From positions 89,401 to 153,400 of the forward strand of contig JAGGRA010000031.1 of assembly GCA_018613035.1 (NCBI GenBank): DNA of 64,000 bases, given 5' to 3'. Each line of letters starts with the position of its first letter. Position 1 is the first letter of the stretch. The notes below the pieces were generated by a model. The model searched no databases and was not told the origin of the DNA. It was given only the letters and a program-made list of their open reading frames with translations. The stretch is from Pseudomonas sp. ISL-84 (GTDB lineage: Bacteria; Bacillota; Bacilli; Bacillales; Cytobacillaceae). Made by a program: the position numbers and the translations under genes. Below, one piece after another: positions 25,780-34,532 of the stretch.

Positions 25780-26604
25780 CTAAACTTTATCGATCCGTAT
25801 GGATCCTATTTTTACTTGGACAGCTATTTTTAGCTTCCTTGATGCTTCATCATAACCTGGCGACTTATAATGAAGGCTCCTGTTTATGTCACCGGTTTTT
25901 TGGTCGAAAATCCGGATATCTCCAATATTGATTGTGGATTGAATCATTACTGGAATATTTTCAGGGATAATCATTTTTACATCCCCAATCCATCCCCGTA
26001 CAATGACTGGTGTCTCTTTTTCAGGGATGAACGCCTTGCTGAAATCAATGAAATAATCACCGATCATGGTATATAGATCCATAGGCTCCAGAGCCCAGTT
26101 TGGCTGTTTAAAGTCAACATCACCAATAGAAAATCCTCTAATATTTTTTAGCGGCTGAGGGCTTTCGGGTTTTGAGATATGAATGATTTTCCTTTCAGCA
26201 TGATCTCCGCTTTTTTCATGAATGTCTGCAGGAAAGTCCTGTTCGAAATGAACCTTAAAGCGATCCTTTTTCAATAAAATGGTTATTCCTATAAAAACAA
26301 GAAGCAGCGGCCAAAGCTTCCATAAGTCCATAAATCCAAACTCAATCACTTCCAGACGATCCAGGATCAACAGAAAAGAAAAGACAGTCAGAAAAAATCC
26401 TGGAAACATTCCGCTGCGATTTTTCTTGAAGATAGCAGACAGCAGGGAATGGGCACCGAAAATAAATATAAGGAAAGGATAAATTACGACAAATACCTCT
26501 TTTATTTCCAAGGAAATGACACCTATATTCATGAGGAGAAGCAAAACTCCGATTGCCGATAAGCTTACCGCGAAGAGTATTTGATTGACTGACCTGTATC
26601 TCAC
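25780..26604 (-). CDS. liaF: LiaF-type negative regulator of LiaRS
   Basis: A 274-residue membrane protein. Residues 1 to about 110 hold four hydrophobic helices. The C-terminal half is the cell-wall-active-antibiotics-response (DUF2154) beta domain, with GDVDFKQPNWALEPMDLYTM and GDYFIDFSKAFIPEKETPVI. LiaF holds LiaS in the off state in B. subtilis. The start is GTG with AAGGAAGGG upstream. It begins the liaF-liaS-liaR unit; liaI, liaH and liaG, which precede it in B. subtilis, are absent here. Confidence 0.88.
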   Translation of the reverse strand: MRYRSVNQILFAVSLSAIGVLLLLMNIGVISLEIKEVFVVIYPFLIFIFGAHSLLSAIFKKNRSGMFPGFFLTVFSFLLILDRLEVIEFGFMDLWKLWPLLLVFIGITILLKKDRFKVHFEQDFPADIHEKSGDHAERKIIHISKPESPQPLKNIRGFSIGDVDFKQPNWALEPMDLYTMIGDYFIDFSKAFIPEKETPVIVRGWIGDVKMIIPENIPVMIQSTINIGDIRIFDQKTGDINRSLHYKSPGYDEASRKLKIAVQVKIGSIRIDKV

Positions 26605-26853
26605 TGACGTTCCCTTCCTTCTATTCTCCTATTCTATATTTCGCTGAAGCATATAATATTTCCTCTCAAACTGTTACTACTTTATTCTATCAATCATACA
26701 TTTCATTGAAACATTCCCCGGGGTGTTCCTGCCTCCGCCTCCAGACTGATTCAATACATATCACAACTTTCCCTTTCCATCATATTCTGTATTACATTCC
26801 GATTCGCCCAGAGCGGCGCTTCTCTCAAGGAATTATGAAAGGAGGAAAAAAGG

Positions 26854-28260
26854 GTGGGAGTAGAATTAACAGCTATTCATTGGATATACATTCTTTTTAT
26901 TCTGTTTATCATTGGCTTCATGGTCATGAGAAGAGACACAACACTTGTTTGTATTGCAGGGATTTTTTTAATTGCCATCACTGCAACAGGCTCTTTAAGC
27001 AGTTCGGTCAGCAGTATTTTTACAAGTTTCATATTTGCCATTACAGAACTTCTTTCTACTATACTGGTCATTTCAATTATAGTGGCAATGAGCCGGACGC
27101 TGACCACAACCGGCATCAATGATGTAATGATTTCACCTTTTGCCAGGTTTATCAGGACACCTTCACTGGCCTATTGGACAATAGGAATCCTTATGATGGT
27201 TATTTCATGGTTTTTTTGGCCATCACCTGCTGTGGCGCTAATGGGAGCAGTTCTCCTTCCTGTAGCGATTCGAGTAGGACTGCCTGCACTTGGAGTCGCA
27301 ATGGCTATGAACCTATTTGGACACGGGATTGCTTTATCGGGTGATTTCATTATCCAGGCAGCTCCGAAGCTAACCGCAGATGCAGCCGGACTGCCTGTCG
27401 GGGACGTTATTTCAGCGAGTATTCCTCTTGTAATCGTCATGGGGGCAGTTACGACGATTACAGCTTTCTATCTAATTAAGAGAGATATGAAAAACGGAAA
27501 ATTGACAGCTGCTACTGGCCTAACCAAAGACTCACCAAGCGAGCTTCGGACAGACGTCAGCCAAGAGCAATTGCTTTCTCTTATTCAGAAACGGATTTTT
27601 GCCATATTAATTCCTATTTTATTTGCAGCAGACGTGGCAGCCATGTTTGTACTGGACCTGCAAGGTGGAGACGCAACAGCTTTAATAGGGGGAACTTCAA
27701 TCTTTATCCTGCTCATCATTACACTCGCAGCCCATAGAAATAAAGGGCTAGAAAAAACAACCAGTTACTTAATCGAAGGCTTTCAGTTTGGATTCAGGGT
27801 ATTTGGCCCCGTCATTCCAATTGCAGCTTTCTTCTATTTAGGGGATTCAGGATTTACTCAAATGATTGGAGACCATCTGCCAAAAGACTCTCTCGGAATC
27901 GTCAATGATCTGGGTGTCGGGCTTGCATCTGTAGTACCATTAAGCAAGGAAGTCGGTGCGATCACCTTAACAGCAGTTGGCGCCATTACTGGCCTTGATG
28001 GATCTGGTTTCTCTGGCATTTCACTTGCAGGTTCCATCGCCAATCTTTTTGCAACTGCTATTGGCACCGGCGCAGCCACGCTAACGGCTCTTGGCCAGGT
28101 AGCCGCAATTTGGGTCGGCGGTGGTACACTTGTCCCATGGGCGCTCATCCCTGCCGCAGCCATTTGTAATGTAGACGCCTTTGAGCTTGCACGCAGAAAC
28201 CTGCTTCCGGTCACTATTGGCTTAGTTGTGACTACCATTGTAGCCATGTTTCTGATATAA
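26854..28260 (+). CDS. yhfA: YhfA-like polytopic membrane transporter
   Basis: A 468-residue hydrophobic protein with about eleven to twelve membrane segments and re-entrant-type loops rich in Gly, Ala and Pro (for example MAMNLFGHGIALSGDFIIQA near residue 150 and ALGQVAAIWVGGGTLVPWAL near 410). This is the look of the ion-transporter superfamily, such as the GntP and citrate/H+ symporters. Position between yhaA and hmoB agrees with yhfA of B. subtilis, whose substrate I do not know. The start is GTG, 8 nt after AAAGGAGG. The upstream gap contains a C/G-rich palindrome (AACATTCCCCGGGGTGTT) of unknown role. Confidence 0.75.
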   Translation: MGVELTAIHWIYILFILFIIGFMVMRRDTTLVCIAGIFLIAITATGSLSSSVSSIFTSFIFAITELLSTILVISIIVAMSRTLTTTGINDVMISPFARFIRTPSLAYWTIGILMMVISWFFWPSPAVALMGAVLLPVAIRVGLPALGVAMAMNLFGHGIALSGDFIIQAAPKLTADAAGLPVGDVISASIPLVIVMGAVTTITAFYLIKRDMKNGKLTAATGLTKDSPSELRTDVSQEQLLSLIQKRIFAILIPILFAADVAAMFVLDLQGGDATALIGGTSIFILLIITLAAHRNKGLEKTTSYLIEGFQFGFRVFGPVIPIAAFFYLGDSGFTQMIGDHLPKDSLGIVNDLGVGLASVVPLSKEVGAITLTAVGAITGLDGSGFSGISLAGSIANLFATAIGTGAATLTALGQVAAIWVGGGTLVPWALIPAAAICNVDAFELARRNLLPVTIGLVVTTIVAMFLI

Positions 28261-28276
28261 AAGTGCCCTAAGACCT

Positions 28277-28954
28277 TTAAGAGACTATCATCAGTGATAG
28301 TCTCTTTTCATATGCCTTTTTAGTGAACATCGCCCTCAATGCTTCATATAAAATAATTGAGAGGAAGACCCATATGAAGCCGGCGGCAAAGCCTGCTGCA
28401 ATATCAGAAGGATAGTGCACCTTCATAATGACCCGGCTTATTCCCATCAGGAATATCCAAATCCCTGCCATAATACCTGTAATCCATTTTGCTTTAGCGG
28501 ACTTTAGCTCTTTTATTATTATAAATCCGATAAAAGTATAGAGGATCATCCCAATCATAGCATGCCCGCTCGGGAAGCTAAGGCTTGCCACATTAACCAG
28601 ATGCTCCTCGTCCGGGCGAGGCCTGCCAATCGCATCTTTGAGCCATTTGTTTGCCTCATTTCCAATCGCAACCGCAAAAACGAGGGCTGCCATGGCTGCA
28701 TAGTCTCTATGTTTAACCCAAAGCCAAACGATAAAAAACAAAGTAACGATTCCAACACCAACCTTATTTCCCAGACTATCCATAAATTCAAAATAAGGAT
28801 ATGAGCCTTCTGTAAATATGCCCGTAAAGAAAGATGAAAGATAGCGATCAAAGCTTAATATTTCCCCGCTTTGGACGGCATATAAAAAATAAAGAAAAAT
28901 AGCTGCTGATGCAGCAAGAAAAAAATATGCCCACTTAGACCTTCTCATTTCCAA
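28277..28954 (-). CDS. PAP2-family membrane phosphatase
   Basis: A 225-residue membrane phosphatase with about six helices and all three PAP2 motifs: KDAIGRPRP near residue 100, SFPSGHA near residue 128, and SRVIMKVHYPSD near residue 180. Likely substrates are phosphatidic acid, phosphatidylglycerophosphate or undecaprenyl pyrophosphate; the last would fit its place near a cell-envelope stress system, but this is inference. The start is TTG with GGGAG 9 nt before it; an ATG two codons later is too far from the site. Its last codons form one arm of the shared terminator. Confidence 0.9.
   Translation of the reverse strand: MEMRRSKWAYFFLAASAAIFLYFLYAVQSGEILSFDRYLSSFFTGIFTEGSYPYFEFMDSLGNKVGVGIVTLFFIVWLWVKHRDYAAMAALVFAVAIGNEANKWLKDAIGRPRPDEEHLVNVASLSFPSGHAMIGMILYTFIGFIIIKELKSAKAKWITGIMAGIWIFLMGISRVIMKVHYPSDIAAGFAAGFIWVFLSIILYEALRAMFTKKAYEKRLSLMIVS
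28279..28306. terminator. Terminator between yhfA and the PAP2 gene
   Basis: AAGAGACTATCA/TGATAGTCTCTT perfect 12-bp stem with a TCAG loop. It overlaps the 3' coding end of the PAP2 gene. Confidence 0.88.
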
Positions 28955-29109
28955 TCTTGCTAACTCCCTTCCATAATATACCTTAATCTATATTATCATT
29001 CTTTTTTACCTTTTATTGTGTAAAATTTACTGATTACGATAAATTCCTCTTTATCTTAATAAAGAATGTTATAATAATGTAAAAATTAAATCAGATGGGA
29101 GAGAGAATC

Positions 29110-30318
29110 ATGTCCGAGAGTTTATTTAAAAAATTAGAAAGCTATTACGATGAAATGGTATCCATCCGCCGTTTTCTTCATCAGCATCCAGAGGTATCTT
29201 TCAAGGAAGAAAAAACTGCCCATTACATTAAATCCTATTACGAAAATTTGGGTATTGAAGTCCGCGGAAATATCGGCGGAAATGGAGTAGTAGCTAAGGT
29301 CTATGGCAGCAAACCCGGCAAAACAATCGCATTACGGGCTGACTTTGATGCGCTCCCTATACAGGATGAAAAGGATGTTCCATATAAATCTTTGGTACCG
29401 GGGGTCATGCACGCCTGCGGACATGACGGTCATACTGCAACATTGCTTGTTCTGGCAAAAGCGCTTCATGAAATGCGCGAAGAATTAGAAGGTACATATG
29501 TAATGATTCACCAGCACGCAGAGGAGTATGCACCAGGCGGGGCTATTTCAATGATTAAAGATGGATGCCTGGATGGAGTTGACGCTATCTTTGGAACCCA
29601 CTTATGGGCATCAGAGCCAACAGGAAAAATACAATACCGCGTAGGTCCATTTATGGCGGCAGCAGACCGATTTGAAATTACCGTCCAAGGGAAAGGCGGC
29701 CATGGAGCACAGCCCCATAAAACGAAGGATGCGATCGTAACAGCTTCACAGCTTGTTGTTAATCTCCAGCACATCGTTAGCAGAAAGGTAAATCCAATTG
29801 ATTCAGCTGTGGTGACAGTTGGCTCATTTGTCGCTGATAACGCGTTTAATGTTATTGCCAACAGAGCTAAACTAACCGGAACAGTTCGCACATTTAATGA
29901 AGAAGTGAGAACAAATATTGAGGAAGAAATTGAGCGCGTTGTAAAGGGAACATGCTATACAGCTGACAGTTCTTATGAATACAACTATCACAGAGGCTAC
30001 CCTGCTGTCGTAAATCATAAAGCTGAATCAGAATATTTAGCGGAATGTGCCGAAAAAATTAATGAAGTCACTTGTATAGAAGAGACAGATCCTGAAATGG
30101 GCGGAGAGGATTTTGCCTATTATCTGCAGCATGTAAAAGGAACTTTCTTCTTTACCGGAGCCAGACCAGAAAACACAGATGAAAATTACCCTCACCACCA
30201 TCCAAAGTTTGATATCGATGAAAAAGCTATGCTAATTGCTGCAAAAACGCTGGGTGCAGCTGCTTTAAATTATCACAGCTTCCAGGGAAGCAAAGATTCA
30301 GTTGAAGTTGGACAGTAA
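29110..30318 (+). CDS. yhaA: M20 family amidohydrolase YhaA
   Basis: A 402-residue zinc amidohydrolase of the M20D (aminoacylase/hippurate hydrolase) family, probably cleaving N-acyl amino acids in the cytosol. Metal ligands appear in HACGHDGHTA near residue 105, HQHAEEYAPGG near 138, THLWA near 165 and HHHPKFDIDE near 360; the dimerisation domain begins at FEITVQGKGGHGAQPH. An upstream ATG five codons earlier lies in the GGGAGAG ribosome binding site, so the later ATG is used. It keeps the B. subtilis position between ecsABC and yhfA. Confidence 0.88.
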   Translation: MSESLFKKLESYYDEMVSIRRFLHQHPEVSFKEEKTAHYIKSYYENLGIEVRGNIGGNGVVAKVYGSKPGKTIALRADFDALPIQDEKDVPYKSLVPGVMHACGHDGHTATLLVLAKALHEMREELEGTYVMIHQHAEEYAPGGAISMIKDGCLDGVDAIFGTHLWASEPTGKIQYRVGPFMAAADRFEITVQGKGGHGAQPHKTKDAIVTASQLVVNLQHIVSRKVNPIDSAVVTVGSFVADNAFNVIANRAKLTGTVRTFNEEVRTNIEEEIERVVKGTCYTADSSYEYNYHRGYPAVVNHKAESEYLAECAEKINEVTCIEETDPEMGGEDFAYYLQHVKGTFFFTGARPENTDENYPHHHPKFDIDEKAMLIAAKTLGAAALNYHSFQGSKDSVEVGQ

Positions 30319-30335
30319 TAGTTTAAGACTTGGAG

Positions 30336-30366
30336 AAGCTGGCCGGCTTTTAACCGGCCAGCTTCT
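30336..30366 (+). terminator. Terminator of yhaA
   Basis: AAGCTGGCCGG/CCGGCCAGCTT stem with a CTTTTAA loop, followed by CTTTATTCTTTTT. Confidence 0.88.
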
Positions 30367-30466
30367 TTATTCTTTTTGACGTAATTACTTTTGACACACA
30401 TACTGACCAGCCTTATCAGCAGAAGTAAATCGGGAGACGATGTAATAACTCACATGATCCCCCACA

Positions 30467-30505
30467 TAAAAAACAACCCCAAGTCTAATCAGGCCTTGGA
30501 GCTGT
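30467..30505 (-). terminator. Terminator of ecsABC
   Basis: On the minus strand AACAGCTCCAAG pairs with CTTGGGGTTGTT, followed by TTTTTTA. The first arm lies in the last codons of ecsC. Confidence 0.7.
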
Positions 30506-31210
30506 TTTCAATATTCGAATGCGGTAGGCATTTTTTGCTGTTTCACCCAGGTGGTCAAGCAAGTTGTAGTTCGCATATGCCCCAACTGCAGCTCCTATTC
30601 CTGGCACAAGCTGAAGCATTTTAACGAAGTCGATATAATCGCGGTATTCCTGCTGAAATTCTTTCCAGTCCAATTCTTTCAATCCGTCTTTGCGGTCATC
30701 CCACTCTTCAATCAGCTTAAGAGTGTTCTTCCTTTTATCATCACTTGAAAACGCAAGCTGAAAAATATGCAGGATGAAGAGCCGCTCCTCATACTCGTCT
30801 GTATCATAACCATAGATGGCAGCAGCCTCAAAAAGGAATTTCATTTTAATACTTAACAGGAGAGGAAAATCAGCCAGGCCAAGGAGGATCCCTCCCGCTC
30901 CAGTACCAGCTCCCTCTACAGCAGCCGTTTTGCGGAAAGCCGCAATCTTTTGATTCAGCATTTCATCCATGTTGGCCAATTTGCTGCCGGAAGCTTGTTT
31001 TTTCCTTGTGGTTGCGTTTGATCCTATCAAAGTGGCCTTTACCATATTTTTAATGCTATCTGTGATGATTTGATGTGCTTTTTCTGGTATAAGGCTATTT
31101 ACCTTGGTTTGCGCTTTTTTTGAGAGACGATTTAGCAGGCTGGAGCGTTTGTTTATTTGTCTCTTCCATTCCTCGATTTCCTGATATGCTTTTAATTCAT
31201 ACTGCTTCAT
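30485..31210 (-). CDS. ecsC: EcsC family protein
   Basis: A 241-residue protein of the EcsC family, whose role is unknown although the gene is cotranscribed with the Ecs ABC transporter. A charged helical N-terminal half is followed by a hydrophobic central block (GAGTGAGGILLGLADFPLLLSIKMKF split by polar residues) and a C-terminal LVPGIGAAVGAYANYNLLDHL region. The longer frame starts 15 codons upstream, but GGGAGG lies 7 nt before the ATG at 31210. It lies 76 nt after ecsB. Confidence 0.87.
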   Translation of the reverse strand: MKQYELKAYQEIEEWKRQINKRSSLLNRLSKKAQTKVNSLIPEKAHQIITDSIKNMVKATLIGSNATTRKKQASGSKLANMDEMLNQKIAAFRKTAAVEGAGTGAGGILLGLADFPLLLSIKMKFLFEAAAIYGYDTDEYEERLFILHIFQLAFSSDDKRKNTLKLIEEWDDRKDGLKELDWKEFQQEYRDYIDFVKMLQLVPGIGAAVGAYANYNLLDHLGETAKNAYRIRILKTAPRPD

Positions 31211-31286
31211 GGCATACCTCCCTTTTGTCAGGATTGATATTAATTCGCATATCACCGGAAAATAGTTTCAATTTATTCCATCTGGC

Positions 31287-32495
31287 TTATTTCAGATGCT
31301 TTTGGATATACATATGGGTATACATATAGGCAAAAACAATGCCTGCGGCAAAAGATAAAAGTGAAGCCATCCAATCCCCCTTTGCCATAACAGCTATTGA
31401 TAGTAAGAAGGACTGCAAATATAAAATGCCTGACAGCAATTGTTTAAAGGATTTTTCTTTAAGCTTCTCTTGAACAGGGTACAGGTTCACCCATAATTTA
31501 TTTTGATAGTGGTTCCAAAGCGGCAAAAGCTGAAAGCCTGTTAAATACATAAAAAGCAAAACCAGCAGAATTTGGCCTAATCCAAACGAAATTACGTAAA
31601 TCGCTGCACCGCCGATAATTGTTAAGCGAATATACAGGCCTAAATAATCACCCGACCGGAGAAATGTCCTTACAAACAGGTTTTTGAAAGTTTCTTCCTG
31701 CTTAAAAGGAATGCTTGCGAGCAGCCAATCGAGCCATTTTCGTCTCTTTACCTGATCCCTGAGCTTAGGGACATCTGTAAACATATTGGCCAGCCGGTAA
31801 AAAGAAGTCATTCTTTTTTCCTCCTGGTCAATTAAGAACTCCCATTTTAGTCCCATACCTTTTGACTTCGTGCTGAAGTACCAAAACAGTACGATAAGCA
31901 GGGCTCCGACCGCCAGCATAAATATCGGATTGGCACCTGAGAACAGCAGATAAAGAAATGCCGCATTAACCGCGTAACGGACAAAGGTATCCAATAAATG
32001 AACGTTTGTTTCAACATAATATTGAATTTTCCACCGGATAAGCAAATTAACTGCTTTTATGGCCAAAATAATCCCTAAAAGCGGCAAAAAGGCTTGGAAA
32101 TTCCCTTCATTTACACGGGCATACATTGGCATAAAAATCCCAAGGCCCATGATAAGCAAGTAGGCATGCACCAAAAAGCTGACAACCATCGAACGTTTAA
32201 AATACCCTGAAAGCCGGTCTTCAAGCGGCAAAAGGAACACCTTATCCGCTTCTGAAAGAAACGTATAGATCGGACTGTATGTAAGTAAAATGGCAAGAAT
32301 AACCGCCATCACTGCGGGAGCGGGAAAATGCTCCGGCAGAGTCTTTAGCCATTCCTGATAATAATATGCGGCTGTGCCCAGCAGGAAAACCATGACAATG
32401 ACAATATGGCCATTAAAAATATATCTAAGGTAGCGGGAAAGCTCTTTGCTTGTCCTCCCAAACCGCTCTTTCCACAATCGTTTTTCATCAAACAT
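31287..32495 (-). CDS. ecsB: EcsB, ABC transporter membrane subunit
   Basis: A 402-residue integral membrane protein with about ten to eleven hydrophobic segments, the permease of the EcsAB exporter. Loss of Ecs in B. subtilis impairs secretion, competence, biofilm formation and intramembrane proteolysis by RasP. The ATG at 32495 overlaps the ecsA stop by 8 nt and is preceded by AAAGGAAG inside ecsA. The open frame extends 20 codons further upstream but without a site. Confidence 0.9.
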   Translation of the reverse strand: MFDEKRLWKERFGRTSKELSRYLRYIFNGHIVIVMVFLLGTAAYYYQEWLKTLPEHFPAPAVMAVILAILLTYSPIYTFLSEADKVFLLPLEDRLSGYFKRSMVVSFLVHAYLLIMGLGIFMPMYARVNEGNFQAFLPLLGIILAIKAVNLLIRWKIQYYVETNVHLLDTFVRYAVNAAFLYLLFSGANPIFMLAVGALLIVLFWYFSTKSKGMGLKWEFLIDQEEKRMTSFYRLANMFTDVPKLRDQVKRRKWLDWLLASIPFKQEETFKNLFVRTFLRSGDYLGLYIRLTIIGGAAIYVISFGLGQILLVLLFMYLTGFQLLPLWNHYQNKLWVNLYPVQEKLKEKSFKQLLSGILYLQSFLLSIAVMAKGDWMASLLSFAAGIVFAYMYTHMYIQKHLK

Positions 32496-33228
32496 AGTCT
32501 TCTTCCTTTGTGAGCTGAATATATAAATCGTCAAGAGTCGCTCCCGGCATGGCAAATTGCTTCTGCAGCTCTGCTAACGTGCCTTTTGCCCTTACTTTTC
32601 CTTCATGTAATATAACAAAGCGGTCACAATATCTTTCTGCGGTGGCAAGGATATGTGTAGACATAAGAATGCCAGCCCCGCTCTCTTTCATCTTCTTCAT
32701 GAGGTCAAGCAAGGATTGAATTCCAAGCGGATCAAGCCCTACGAAAGGCTCATCCACTATATATAAAGAAGGCTGGACAAGAAAAGCGCACATAATCATT
32801 ACCTTCTGCTTCATCCCTTTTGAAAAATGAGCGGGAAACCACTTCAGTCTCTTTTCCATCCTAAATTCCTTCAGAAGCCTCTCTTGTCTTTTTTTATATT
32901 CCGCTTCCGGAACACCGTAGGCCATTGCTGTAATCCTCATATGCTCCTCTAGTGTTAATTCATCATATAGAATAGGCGTTTCCGGTACAAAGGTGAATTG
33001 TTTGCGATAGCCTTCTTTATCTTTGAGAAACTCCATGCCATTTATCGTGATCCCGCCTTCATGCGGTTCCATCAAGCCAATTACATGCTTTATGGTCGTA
33101 CTCTTGCCTGCACCGTTCAAGCCGATTAGGCCTACTATTTCATTTGCCCCCACTTCAAAGGAAACGTCCTTCAGAACCGGGTTTCTAGTATAGCCGCCTG
33201 TTACATTCTTTATCTCCAAAAGAGCCAT
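32488..33228 (-). CDS. ecsA: EcsA, ABC transporter ATP-binding subunit
   Basis: A 246-residue ATPase. Walker A GLNGAGKST is near residue 38, the signature is the variant FSKGMKQKV near 136, and Walker B LYIVDEPFVGLDP is near 158. The ATG follows AAGGA by about 9 nt; a TTG two codons upstream is an alternative. First gene of ecsA-ecsB-ecsC, divergent from hit with an unusual 677-bp gap between them. Confidence 0.93.
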   Translation of the reverse strand: MALLEIKNVTGGYTRNPVLKDVSFEVGANEIVGLIGLNGAGKSTTIKHVIGLMEPHEGGITINGMEFLKDKEGYRKQFTFVPETPILYDELTLEEHMRITAMAYGVPEAEYKKRQERLLKEFRMEKRLKWFPAHFSKGMKQKVMIMCAFLVQPSLYIVDEPFVGLDPLGIQSLLDLMKKMKESGAGILMSTHILATAERYCDRFVILHEGKVRAKGTLAELQKQFAMPGATLDDLYIQLTKEEDYV

Positions 33229-33400
33229 TCTCAACGTCCTTCCCTTATGCTATGTAAGACCATTGTAAAAAAAGCCAAAGCGAGTTGTCCAGTTTGGTAA
33301 AAAATCTTTAAATTCATTTACATATAAAAACCCAAAGCGGGCATTCTAATTTATGAAGGGGAAACAAGTCATTTGAATCCATCGAATGATCAAAACTCGA

Positions 33401-33683
33401 AATGAGGTGTCTGTCGCAGACAGTTTCCTTTCAGTATAAGCTTCAAACGTTCCTAACAAGGGGATGGTTGCATTGCACAACAGTGTGAAAAACCAGCAGA
33501 TCTTAAACACTTGATCGCTTTACCCGTAAGTGGTCACTAAGTCATTTTTAAATGAGGTGTTTGTTAAAGACTATCATCCAGGCTTTATACGTTGAGAAAC
33601 ATATAAAGAAATAAGGGGATGGTCCGATTGAACAAAGATCGATTTTCTCTAGAAATAAACACAATTCATTAAAAATGAGGTGT
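33401..33683 (+). repeat. Repeated module in the ecsA-hit gap
   Basis: AATGAGGTGT starts at 33401, 33551 and 33674, each followed by TTGT or CTGTC and then an A-rich AGA block. After the first two copies, AAGGGGATGGT recurs at 33458 and 33614, each followed within 5 nt by TTG. Two 13-14 codon frames then run to stops (33473-33514 and 33628-33672). A terminator at 33739 closes the region. It could be a remnant REP-type array, a small RNA or short-peptide locus. Confidence 0.65.
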
Positions 33684-33738
33684 TTGTCAAAGAGAATTTC
33701 CTGAAGTAGAAACGTCAAATAGAAGCTTCCCCTTCACG

Positions 33739-33778
33739 AAGGCAGGATTCCATGCGGATCCTGCCTTTACTTTTTTTC
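33739..33778 (+). terminator. Plus-strand terminator upstream of hit
   Basis: AAGGCAGGATTC/GATCCTGCCTTT stem, then ACTTTTTTTC. No annotated gene precedes it on this strand for over 2 kb, so it implies a transcript from the ecsA-hit gap. Confidence 0.75.
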
Positions 33779-33905
33779 AAGGCTCTTTTCTAAAGGAAAA
33801 GACCTGCAGGAAAAAACTAAACTATTGGAAGTTTCGCTTTATCGTTTTTTTGGTGAATATGGTAAAATCGTGTAAAATAGCTAAATGAAGATTGGAGATG
33901 TTTGA

Positions 33906-34325
33906 ATGAGCGATTGTATTTTCTGTAAAATTATCGGCGGTGAAATCCCCGCAGCCAAAGTTTATGAAAACGAACATGTGATGGCCTTCCTGGATATTAG
34001 CCAGGTCACAAAGGGCCATACACTTGTAATCCCCAAAGTACATAAAGAAAATTTATATGAAATGGATCCTGAAACAGCTCGTAATTATTTTGAAGCTGTC
34101 CCAAAAATTGCAAAAGCCATCAAAGCTGAGTTTGATCCGGTGGGTTTAAATTTGATTAATAACAACGGCGAGCTTGCAGGGCAAACCGTTTTCCATTTCC
34201 ATTCGCATCTTATTCCCCGCTATGGCGAGGGTGACGGGTTGGGAGTTGTCTGGAAGTCACACCAATCAGAATATACTGCATCCGACCTTCAAGAAATTTC
34301 AGAAGGCATAAAAAAACATCTTTAG
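33906..34325 (+). CDS. hit: HIT family nucleotide-binding hydrolase Hit
   Basis: A 139-residue HIT (histidine triad) protein of the Hint branch, acting on nucleoside phosphoramidates or AMP-lysine-type substrates. The N-terminal CIFCKIIGGEIPA is typical, with the two Cys of the Hint zinc site. The triad is HFHSHLIPRY near residue 98. TTGGAGATG precedes the ATG. It is divergent from ecsA, as in B. subtilis, and has its own terminator. Confidence 0.95.
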   Translation: MSDCIFCKIIGGEIPAAKVYENEHVMAFLDISQVTKGHTLVIPKVHKENLYEMDPETARNYFEAVPKIAKAIKAEFDPVGLNLINNNGELAGQTVFHFHSHLIPRYGEGDGLGVVWKSHQSEYTASDLQEISEGIKKHL

Positions 34326-34331
34326 TACTCT

Positions 34332-34362
34332 GGCTTTCCTGTTCACACAGGAAAGCTTTTTT
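34332..34362 (+). terminator. Terminator of hit
   Basis: GCTTTCCTGT/ACAGGAAAGC stem with a TCAC loop and TTTTTTG tail. Confidence 0.88.
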
Positions 34363-34532
34363 GCTGTTAACCATCCCTTAAATCATATGCATGACCTCCT
34401 AATTAATTTTCTAAATGTTCATTATTTTCTCTGTACAAAACAATAAATTTTGATAACATATAAACTATCTTTATTTCTTCACAGCGTTATAGTAAAAAGA
34501 TAATATTTTCACTTGAATTTGGAGGGAGAAAC

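Noticed and set aside
34362..34532. T-box or other leader for serC
   Set aside because: No T-box core sequence or terminator-antiterminator pair was seen.
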